A stretch of DNA of 55,146 bases from Prevotella sp. GTDB lineage: Bacteria; Bacteroidota; Bacteroidia; Bacteroidales; Bacteroidaceae. Under the pieces are notes generated by a model. It had not been told where the DNA came from, searched no databases, and saw nothing but the letters and a program-made list of their open reading frames with translations. Of this stretch, positions 1 through 7,163 are shown piece after piece. The stretch's first letter is position 1, and each line of letters starts with the position of its first letter. The stretch lies in contig JAGPKZ010000003.1 in assembly GCA_018053665.1 (NCBI GenBank), positions 24,466 through 79,611 of the forward strand. The letters are read 5' to 3'. The translations under genes were made by a program, and so were the position numbers.

Positions 1-55
1 AGCATGATATATAATCTTTTCATTCTATTGAATTAATTTTTTACCTTAAAAAATA

Positions 56-412
56 CTATTTACTTTCCAAAGAATAAAAAGAAGGAGGTCCGCGTGTTGT
101 CGTTATACCACGGAATGTGGTAGCATGCATTGGCTTTAAAAACACCAATGACTGATATATCAAAATTGTGAATAATGCTATGCAGACTTCTGTTCCAAGG
201 ATATAAGGAAGACTGTGAAAATGACATAGCACACATTTGTCTATAGAAGTCCATCCATTGGCAATATGCCCAGCATGATGTATGTGATGCTGACAATCAT
301 AGCAAGTTATGACAGCACCTCTCACCTCCTCATGTCGGTGGAATGTTGACATAATAAGCATTGGCACAAATACTGCCAATAGCATCCATGACCAAAGCCT
401 TTGTCTATGCAT
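56..412 (-). CDS. Small His/Cys-rich membrane protein, function unknown
   Basis: Unrecognised protein of about 118 residues. It has a hydrophobic segment near the N-terminus, a short loop rich in His and Cys (HRHEE, CYDCQHHIHHAGH, then CVLCHFHS), and a second hydrophobic segment. Paired CxxC motifs and dense His suggest metal binding at the membrane or in the periplasm; this is inference. The frame extends to a GTG at 424, but a TAnnTTTG -7 element lies at 430-437, so that GTG would fall at the transcription start. The ATG at 412 is preferred. It is divergent from a Fur-family regulator and may be controlled by it. The closest idea is a DUF2946-like small membrane protein, which is not certain. 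Confidence 0.6.
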   Translation of the reverse strand: MHRQRLWSWMLLAVFVPMLIMSTFHRHEEVRGAVITCYDCQHHIHHAGHIANGWTSIDKCVLCHFHSLPYILGTEVCIALFTILIYQSLVFLKPMHATTFRGITTTRGPPSFYSLESK

Positions 413-429
413 TGTTCTATTCACGAATG

Positions 430-437
430 CAAAAGTA
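430..437 (-). promoter_or_regulatory. -7 element for the His/Cys-rich membrane protein
   Basis: Read on the minus strand this is TACTTTTG, a Bacteroidetes -7 element. It leaves a leader of only about 12 nt before the ATG at 412. No clear TTTG -33 box was found at the right spacing. Confidence 0.5.
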
Positions 438-456
438 GAAATAATATGAAAATATA

Positions 457-488
457 TTTGGTTTTTACAATAGGATTAACTACTTTTG
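457..488 (+). promoter_or_regulatory. Promoter of the Fur-family gene
   Basis: TTTG at 457-460 and TACTTTTG at 481-488, spaced 20 nt. It faces the divergent promoter at 430-437, so one bound regulator could control both genes. Confidence 0.6.
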
Positions 489-507
489 TATATATATAAC
501 AAATACA

Positions 508-933
508 ATGGATGAAAACAAATGCATTTTGCTTCTGGAAAAGCATGGCATCAAACCAACTTCCAACAGAATAGTTATTGCCAAGTCTCTTGCTGCATGT
601 GAAAATCCAGTATCAATGAAAGAACTGGAAGATAAGATTCTAACAATAGACAAGTCAAACATATTCCGTACACTTACATTATTCCGTGACAACCATTTAG
701 TTCACACTGTCGAAGACGGTGCTGGTGGAACGAAATACGAACTATGTTTAAGCAAAAGCATTGAAACCGATGAAGACGAGCACATGCATTTCTTTTGCGA
801 ACGCTGTCAAAAGACATTCTGCTTATACGATATGCCTATCCCTGACCTTTGTATTCCCCTAGGTTATCAGATGCATAGTGTAAACTTCATGATAAAGGGT
901 TTATGCCCAAAATGCTCCAAGAAGAAACAATAG
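508..933 (+). CDS. Fur-family transcriptional regulator
   Basis: A 141-residue Fur/Zur/PerR-type metal-responsive repressor. The N-terminal winged helix (about residues 1-80) includes the family-typical segment around SNIFRTLTLF. The C-terminal dimerisation and metal half has HMHFFCERC (His92, His94, Cys97, Cys100) and a second CPKC near the end. This is the usual four-Cys structural zinc site plus His ligands. Which metal it senses (Fe, Zn, or peroxide through Fe) cannot be told from sequence. The divergent His/Cys-rich membrane protein favours a metal-homeostasis role. Length is normal for the family. Confidence 0.9.
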   Translation: MDENKCILLLEKHGIKPTSNRIVIAKSLAACENPVSMKELEDKILTIDKSNIFRTLTLFRDNHLVHTVEDGAGGTKYELCLSKSIETDEDEHMHFFCERCQKTFCLYDMPIPDLCIPLGYQMHSVNFMIKGLCPKCSKKKQ

Positions 934-1132
934 CCTTTCATTTCTGGATTAATATCTATATTTTCTAAGCATTAATATAGGTTGGCTCCCATGCACTTTT
1001 CATTTTTTTAGCTACGGGGCTACGTCTTCGTCTGTATCCCCCTTGTACAAAAGGATTGCGGAAAAATAAATAGAACTTTTAGCTACGATAAGCTACATTC
1101 TAGCTACGGCATCTATTTCTGCTTATATAATG

Positions 1133-1588
1133 TACGTGCATGCACGCGCACACTTAGGAGTTTTAAAAATACAAGTGTCGAAGTGTCAACATAATGAATA
1201 TCAATATTTTATCGACCAATTTGACTGATATATAGTGACGGTGATGTGACGGTAAAATTTCAAGTTTTGCATGCGTTTCTATATAGAAAAGCAACTAATT
1301 CCATATAGAAATGCAAACGTTTCTACGATATTTTACCTTCTAATGCTTCGTAAAACGCAGTGCAATATAACGTAAAACGCAATGTAAAACATCGTAACGC
1401 ATCGAAAACGCATCGAAAAACTTCGTAAAAGGCAATTCAATACGATAAAAAATTCGCCCATATTTCACCGACGAATAACCGTCACTTTGTTCTACTGAAA
1501 AAGAAGTCTAACGAGCTGATAATCAATGAACAGACACTTCGACACTTATTTTTCTGAAAAATTCAGAGTGTGCGTGCGTGCGCGTATT
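1133..1588. repeat. Element A: large imperfect inverted repeat with internal motif array
   Basis: Non-coding element in the 816-bp gap between the Fur gene and the GH2 gene. Outer ends are alternating purine-pyrimidine tracts (1130-1153 and 1568-1586). Inside them lies a perfect 15-bp inverted pair (1173-1187 with 1533-1547), then a 9-bp pair AGTGACGGT (1234-1242 with 1478-1486). The gap between the 15-bp and 9-bp blocks is 46 nt on both arms, so the symmetry is real. The centre (about 1335-1450) holds short repeats such as CGTAAAACGCA and ACGCATCGAAAA. No ORF of note is present. It looks like a MITE-like non-autonomous element or a large structured locus. Confidence 0.7.
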
Positions 1589-1667
1589 TATAGTGTGTAG
1601 CACTAGTAATTGAGACATTGGCTAACAGCCTAAACTTGATTTCATTGCATAGACAAAAATTTTATAG

Positions 1668-1675
1668 TATCTTTG
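1668..1675 (+). promoter_or_regulatory. -7 element of the GH2 gene
   Basis: TATCTTTG about 74 nt upstream of the GH2 start. The matching -33 region is only ATTG-like. It lies just outside element A, so the element forms the region upstream of this promoter. Confidence 0.5.
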
Positions 1676-1749
1676 CCGGAAAATAAGGTTGCACTAGCAT
1701 ATCATTTAAACAAACCCTACTTAGAGTATAATTACAAAATAACTAATTT

Positions 1750-4491
1750 ATGAAACGAATAACAACATTGAGTCTTTTGTCATTAATGATTCTAACATCA
1801 TTCGCCCAAAAGCCGATTAATCTATCTGGGACTTGGGACTTCCAAATTGACCGTAACGGAAGTTATAATGCATCACAAAAATATGATGATACAATAAAAC
1901 TACCTGGGTCTATGCTAACAAATGGCAAAGGTGACCTACCTAGTATTCATACAAAATGGACTGGCTCATTATATGACTCTTCATACTACTACAATCCATA
2001 TATGGAAAAATACCGCCACACCGGCAGTATCAAATTCCCATTTTTCTTAACTCCGGAACATTATTATGTGGGCTATGCATGGTATAGACAAAATGCAGAA
2101 ATACCAAGAGAATGGAAAAGAAATCGAGTTGTATTATACCTTGAACGCCCGCATATAGAAACAACAGTGTTTGTAAACGGAAAAGAAGTTGGACATCAAA
2201 TATCACTATCCGTTCCACACGAATATGACATAACAGATTATGTAAAGTTTGGAAAAAACAACAGCATAGCCATAAAGATATACAATGGCATTGAGAATGT
2301 TGGTGTAGGACAAGACTCACATTCTGTAACCGACCAGACACAAGGTAATTGGAACGGTATTGTTGGAAAAATACAACTACGTTCACAACAAAGTATTTTC
2401 ACTGTGAAAACATTCCCAGACTTGACTACTGGAAATGTGAAGGTATTGGTGAATGATAAAGAATATAATATAAAGATAGACAATCCACAACCTTGGAGTG
2501 AGTTTACTCCAAATTTATATACTCGCAGCATTATATATCGTGGAGACACAATACCTGTTACTTTCGGATTTAGAAAAATAGAAGTAAAAGGACGAGACAT
2601 CATGCTTAATGGAAGGCCTATTTACGTACGTGGAACAGTAGAAAACTGCAACTTTCCACTTACAGGATATCCTCCTACTGATGTAAAATCATGGAAGGAA
2701 ATAATTCAGAAATGCAAAGATTATGGTATAAACACCATGCGCTTTCATAGCTACTGTCCACCAGAAGCTGCCTTTATTGCTGCCGATAGCCTAGGATTCT
2801 ATCTTCAACCAGAAGGACCATCATGGCCAAATCATGGTGTAAAGTTAAACTACGGACAGCATATAGATCAATATTTGGCAGAAGAGACTAAGAAAATATG
2901 TGATTACTATGGTAATCATCCTTCTTTCGTTATGATGGCTGCTGGCAATGAACCTGCCGGAGACTGGGTCACATGGTGTAACAAATGGGTTAATACAATG
3001 AAAGAATACGATAATCGACACATATACTGCGGAGCAAGTGTAGGTGGAGGTTGGGCTTGGGACAACCTGAGCGAATTTCATGTAAAAGGCGGAGCTAGAG
3101 GACTTGACTGGGATCACAATGCTCCAGAATGTAATGATGATTATCTGTCGCAGATAGAATTTCCTCGCAATTACAGAGGAAAAGAGCCTAACAACTCTCC
3201 TATCATTGCTCATGAGCAAGGACAATGGTGCGCATTCCCCGACTTCAAGGAACGCAGTCTTTATACAGGACCTTACAAGGCTAAGAATTTTGATATATTT
3301 GAAGACTTGCTGAAAAAGAATGGTATGGCATCACAGGCAGAAAAGTTCCTTTATGCCAGCGGCAAACTACAAGTGACGGCATATAAATATGAAATAGAAC
3401 GTAACCTACGTACAAAAGACTATTCAGGTTTTCTTTTACTTGGACTGAATGACTACAGTGGTCAAGGAACAGCTTTAGTAGGTCCACTCAATGTATTTTG
3501 GAAAGAAAAGGGATACGTAGACAGCAAGCAATGGAAAGAATTTTGCGGTAAGATAGTTCCACTTGCAAAATTTCCTAAATTTGTTTTCCAGAATACAGAC
3601 ACTCTTAACATACCAATAGAAGTTTATAATGCTTCAGAAGGTGAAATTAAAGATGCAGATATTGTATATAGCATAGTTGACAAAGATATGCACAGTGACA
3701 TAATTGCCAAATATAACACTACCGTCAAATATGGTAAAAACAACGAGATAAAACCAGTAACACTACAACTGTGTGAAATAAAGACACCAAGTAAACTTAC
3801 TCTCAAAGTTTCTGTAAATGGGAATACTAACGAATGGGACTTCTGGGTATATCCTGCAAAAGAAGAAATGCCAAAGACAAAAGACATATATATAACAGAC
3901 ACATTGGATTCCAAAGCTATTAAGATATTAAATAAGGGAGGAAAAGTTCTTATTACTGCGGGTGGAAAAATACGTTACGGCAACGATGTAAAACAAACTT
4001 ATCTACCAGTATTTTGGAATACAAGTTGGTTCAAAATGCGTCCACCACATACTACAGGAGCCTATATAATGAGCAACCACCCTATTTTCAAAGACTTCGC
4101 TACAGACTCATGGCAAAACATCAACTGGTGGGAGCTTATAAACAGGGCGCAAGTAATGAATCTTCAGGAATTTCCAGAAGACTATCAACCAATCTATCAA
4201 CCAATTGATACATGGCACGTAAGTCGCAAGTTGGGAATGATTATAGAGGCAAATGTTTTAAAAGGTAAACTGTTAATGACAACTTTTGACATAAACAGCA
4301 ATCTTAACAAGAGAATTGTTGCACGTCAACTTAGAAAATCAATACTAGAATACATGTCTGGCGACAGTTTTAAGCCAGAAATGACACTAGATATAAAAGT
4401 TATACATGACCTGTTTGAGAAAGAAGCAACAAAGGTAAACATGTTTACCAAAGACTCACCTGATGAATTGAAGCCAAAAATTATCAGATAA
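1750..4491 (+). CDS. Secreted glycoside hydrolase family 2 protein
   Basis: A 913-residue GH2 glycosidase with an N-terminal signal peptide ending near TSFAQ, so probably periplasmic or surface-exposed. After the signal come a jelly-roll sugar-binding domain (about 20-215), an Ig-like segment and a TIM barrel. The barrel carries the acid/base motif GNEP (Glu401) and a probable nucleophile in HEQGQW (Glu489). The long C-terminal part (about 620-913) is beta-rich. GH2 includes beta-galactosidases, beta-glucuronidases, beta-mannosidases and others, and the sequence alone does not give the substrate. It stands alone with its own promoter and a strong terminator rather than in a PUL. Confidence 0.88.
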   Translation: MKRITTLSLLSLMILTSFAQKPINLSGTWDFQIDRNGSYNASQKYDDTIKLPGSMLTNGKGDLPSIHTKWTGSLYDSSYYYNPYMEKYRHTGSIKFPFFLTPEHYYVGYAWYRQNAEIPREWKRNRVVLYLERPHIETTVFVNGKEVGHQISLSVPHEYDITDYVKFGKNNSIAIKIYNGIENVGVGQDSHSVTDQTQGNWNGIVGKIQLRSQQSIFTVKTFPDLTTGNVKVLVNDKEYNIKIDNPQPWSEFTPNLYTRSIIYRGDTIPVTFGFRKIEVKGRDIMLNGRPIYVRGTVENCNFPLTGYPPTDVKSWKEIIQKCKDYGINTMRFHSYCPPEAAFIAADSLGFYLQPEGPSWPNHGVKLNYGQHIDQYLAEETKKICDYYGNHPSFVMMAAGNEPAGDWVTWCNKWVNTMKEYDNRHIYCGASVGGGWAWDNLSEFHVKGGARGLDWDHNAPECNDDYLSQIEFPRNYRGKEPNNSPIIAHEQGQWCAFPDFKERSLYTGPYKAKNFDIFEDLLKKNGMASQAEKFLYASGKLQVTAYKYEIERNLRTKDYSGFLLLGLNDYSGQGTALVGPLNVFWKEKGYVDSKQWKEFCGKIVPLAKFPKFVFQNTDTLNIPIEVYNASEGEIKDADIVYSIVDKDMHSDIIAKYNTTVKYGKNNEIKPVTLQLCEIKTPSKLTLKVSVNGNTNEWDFWVYPAKEEMPKTKDIYITDTLDSKAIKILNKGGKVLITAGGKIRYGNDVKQTYLPVFWNTSWFKMRPPHTTGAYIMSNHPIFKDFATDSWQNINWWELINRAQVMNLQEFPEDYQPIYQPIDTWHVSRKLGMIIEANVLKGKLLMTTFDINSNLNKRIVARQLRKSILEYMSGDSFKPEMTLDIKVIHDLFEKEATKVNMFTKDSPDELKPKIIR

Positions 4492-4512
4492 GCTACTCTA
4501 TCTTAAGAGAAT

Positions 4513-4555
4513 AAAAGCAGTTTCTTAACAACAAAAAATAAGAAACTGCTTTTTT
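4513..4555 (+). terminator. Terminator of the GH2 gene
   Basis: A 15-bp perfect stem (4513-4527 with 4539-4553) followed by a T run. It ends the GH2 transcript before the aroA promoter. Confidence 0.85.
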
Positions 4556-4643
4556 AATTTTATACTGCAATCGACTTGCATCTTTTACTATAGTTGATAG
4601 ATAAGACTGCACGCTGTAAAACAAAGAAAAAAGATAATTTTTC

Positions 4644-4674
4644 TTTGCTTTTCCACTCGTTTACACTATCTTTG
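4644..4674 (+). promoter_or_regulatory. aroA operon promoter with overlapping inverted repeat
   Basis: TTTG at 4644-4647, 19 nt, TATCTTTG at 4667-4674. The segment between the boxes contains TTTTCCACTCGTTT, almost the same as in the helicase promoters at 12601-12717. An inverted repeat (about 4620-4648, ACAAAGAAAAA with TTTTTCTTTGC) overlaps the -33 box, as in those promoters. Confidence 0.75.
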
Positions 4675-4709
4675 CATAAGTTTTTAATTAACAAAGGAAG
4701 ATTATAGCA

Positions 4710-5951
4710 ATGACTTACGAAATAACAGGACCTGCAAAGATAAATACAGAGATTAATCTGTCGGCAAGTAAAAGCATTAGCAATCGTACACTGATTATCA
4801 ACGCTATGGCTGGTGGCAAGATTACCCCTGAAAATATGAGCGACTGTGATGATACAGAAGTTATAATTGAGGCATTAAAAAACATGCCTGATGTTATAGA
4901 CATAAAGGCTGCTGGAACTGCAATGAGATTTGTAACAGCATATCTAAGCATAACAGAAGGTGAACATACAATAACTGGTACAGACAGAATGAAACACCGC
5001 CCTATAAGTGTACTTGTTGAGGCTTTGAGATACCTTGGTGCAGACATTACTTATGTTGGGGAAGAAGGTTTTCCCCCACTCCACATAAAGGGACACACAC
5101 TTGAAGGTGGTCATCTTGAGATTCAAGGAAACGTAAGTTCACAATATATTTCAGCATTGCTGATGATTGGACCTATGCTAAAAAACGGACTGGAACTTAA
5201 ATTGCTTGACGAAATTGTATCACGCCCATATATAGACCTAACACTATGGACGATGAGAGAGTTTGGTGCAGACGCAGACTGGTCGGATGTTGATACAATT
5301 ACAGTTTCGGCAAAACCATACACAGAGCGTCCTTATTTCATTGAAAGCGACTGGAGCGCTAGCAGCTATTGGTATGAAATCATGGCTCTTAGCAATGACC
5401 CAGAGGCAGAAATAAGACTTAACGGACTTATGGACGGTTCTAAACAAGGCGACTCTGTTGTGAGATACATATTCTCTCTACTTGGAGTGAAAACAAGTTT
5501 TAAATCTACCGAACTTGGTGTTCCAACTACTGTAACACTTAAAAGACACAAATGTATGCTACCACGATTGGAATATGACTTCACAGGTTCGCCCGATCTT
5601 GCACAGACATTTGTTGTATGTTGTGCTCTTATGGGTATAAAGTTTCATTTTACCGGACTAGGAAGCCTAAAGATTAAAGAAACAGACCGCATAGAGGCAT
5701 TGAAAAAAGAACTCAAGAAATTGGGGTACATCATAAAGGACAAAAACGACAATGAACTTATATGGGACGGCGACAGATGCGAACCAACCACTGAGGCAAT
5801 AGACACTTACGAAGATCACCGTATGGCAATGTCTTTCGCACCTGTAGCATTGAAGATTCCTGGACTGAAAATAAACGATCCTGAAGTTGTAAGCAAGTCA
5901 TATCCTAATTTCTGGAAAGACCTGAATACAGCAGGATTCACTATAGAATAA
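4710..5951 (+). CDS. aroA: 3-phosphoshikimate 1-carboxyvinyltransferase (EPSP synthase)
   Basis: A 413-residue cytosolic enzyme that joins phosphoenolpyruvate to shikimate-3-phosphate in the shikimate pathway to chorismate. Family signatures are visible: SASKSISNR near the N-terminus (substrate-binding Lys/Ser), AGTAMRF in the first domain, and KETDRIEAL plus YEDHRMAMSF in the second. Length is slightly shorter than many AroA proteins but typical of Bacteroidetes. It is the first gene of a run continuing to tsaE at 12031, with 18 nt to the next gene. Confidence 0.95.
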   Translation: MTYEITGPAKINTEINLSASKSISNRTLIINAMAGGKITPENMSDCDDTEVIIEALKNMPDVIDIKAAGTAMRFVTAYLSITEGEHTITGTDRMKHRPISVLVEALRYLGADITYVGEEGFPPLHIKGHTLEGGHLEIQGNVSSQYISALLMIGPMLKNGLELKLLDEIVSRPYIDLTLWTMREFGADADWSDVDTITVSAKPYTERPYFIESDWSASSYWYEIMALSNDPEAEIRLNGLMDGSKQGDSVVRYIFSLLGVKTSFKSTELGVPTTVTLKRHKCMLPRLEYDFTGSPDLAQTFVVCCALMGIKFHFTGLGSLKIKETDRIEALKKELKKLGYIIKDKNDNELIWDGDRCEPTTEAIDTYEDHRMAMSFAPVALKIPGLKINDPEVVSKSYPNFWKDLNTAGFTIE

Positions 5952-5969
5952 AAATAGTTTCATAACTAT

Positions 5970-6362
5970 ATGATATACCTGATTATTCCGATATTGGCAC
6001 TTGGCATCATAACAGCCGTGATAACGTTCCTCTCCAAAGACGAAGAAGGACGCGACAAGCCTATTATAACAAAACAGACTTGTTATACATGCAACGGTCA
6101 GAATGATAAATGCGAGCAGGAATGCATGATGGAAGCTGCCACTAAAGAAGTGGAATATTATGACGACGAGGAACTAGACAGATTCAAGGGACGTCTTTCC
6201 GACGGATATACAAACGAGGAAGTTGAAGAGTTCTCTGAGGTAATGCTCACAATGAAACAAAATGAAGTGAAGGACTGGAACCGCAGTTTGATACTTCGTG
6301 GTATAAATATGCCCGACCAGATAAAGGATGAATATATCGCTCTGGCAGAACAACAACAATAA
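5970..6362 (+). CDS. Small membrane-anchored protein with Cys cluster, unknown function
   Basis: A 130-residue protein that I cannot assign. One N-terminal membrane segment (about residues 1-20) is followed by a Cys-containing stretch (CYTCNGQNDKCEQEC, about 38-52) and then an acidic, helical, Glu-rich tail. The four Cys in CxxC...CxxxC spacing could bind a metal or form disulfides. It sits between aroA and an ABC-3 metal permease, so it may be an accessory of that permease; this is inference from context only. Confidence 0.75.
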   Translation: MIYLIIPILALGIITAVITFLSKDEEGRDKPIITKQTCYTCNGQNDKCEQECMMEAATKEVEYYDDEELDRFKGRLSDGYTNEEVEEFSEVMLTMKQNEVKDWNRSLILRGINMPDQIKDEYIALAEQQQ

Positions 6363-6377
6363 AAAAATAAAGATAAA

Positions 6378-7163
6378 TTGGAAATACTACATTATACTTT
6401 TTTCCAGAACGCATTATTAGGTTCGATATTGGCAAGCATTGTTTGCGGAATTATTGGAACATACATTGTGACACGCCGACTGGTATTCATAAGCGGAGGC
6501 ATCACCCATGCTTCTTTCGGCGGTATTGGACTAGGTGTGCTGCTTGGTATAAATCCAATATTATCAGCAATGGTATTCTCTATATTAAGTGCATTCGGAG
6601 TAGAATGGATGTCAAGAAGAGGCAATGTAAGAGAAGATTCGGCAATAGCAGTATTCTGGACTTTCGGAATGAGCATTGGCATCATCTGCTGCTTTCTCAC
6701 TCCTGGATTTATGCCAGATCTTCCATCTTTTCTATTCGGAAGTATTCTAACTATTGGATATGCAGACTTATGGCTTCTGGCTATACTGTCTGTAGTTGTA
6801 ATAGCTATATTTACGTTTATGTATAGAGAAATACAAAGCGTGGCTTTTGATTCAACTTTCGCAACGTCACAGGGGCTGCACGTTAAGTTCATTGAATACA
6901 TGATGATGGCACTTATAGCAATGGCAATAGTGTCTACACTTAGAATGGTGGGAATAGTACTTGCAATAAGTTTGCTTACAATTCCACAGATGACAGCAAA
7001 CATATTTACATACAATTTCAAGAAAATGGCTCTTCTTAGTATAGGCATCGGTTGGATTGACTGTCTGTTGGGACTAGGTATAAGCTATTGGCTCAACGTT
7101 CCATCGGGAGCCTCCATAATATTCATCAGTATAATTATATATGCCATAGCCAAACTTAAATGA
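6378..7163 (+). CDS. ABC-3 family metal transporter permease (ZnuB/MntB-like)
   Basis: A 261-residue integral membrane protein with about eight hydrophobic helices, matching the ABC-3 permease family that imports Zn, Mn or Fe. Typical features are SGGITHASFGGIG near residue 38 and the conserved VGIVLAISLLTIPQMTA segment near residue 190. The start used is a TTG at 6378; no upstream ATG fits, and the protein begins MEILHYTF. The ATPase and binding-protein partners are not in this window, so it must pair with subunits encoded elsewhere. Its stop overlaps the start of the next gene (ATGA), implying translational coupling. Confidence 0.88.
   Translation: MEILHYTFFQNALLGSILASIVCGIIGTYIVTRRLVFISGGITHASFGGIGLGVLLGINPILSAMVFSILSAFGVEWMSRRGNVREDSAIAVFWTFGMSIGIICCFLTPGFMPDLPSFLFGSILTIGYADLWLLAILSVVVIAIFTFMYREIQSVAFDSTFATSQGLHVKFIEYMMMALIAMAIVSTLRMVGIVLAISLLTIPQMTANIFTYNFKKMALLSIGIGWIDCLLGLGISYWLNVPSGASIIFISIIIYAIAKLK

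Noticed and set aside
1330-1450. Short repeats resembling a CRISPR array or iteron origin
   Set aside because: Repeat units are 10-13 nt and irregular with no uniform spacers, no cas genes and no replication initiator gene nearby.
1130-1590. Element A as a complete insertion sequence
   Set aside because: It has no transposase frame on either strand and is too short; at most it is a non-autonomous element.
6392-7048. Minus-strand 218-codon frame opposite the metal permease
   Set aside because: The opposite strand encodes a clear ABC-3 permease; the antisense frame resembles no family and has no promoter.
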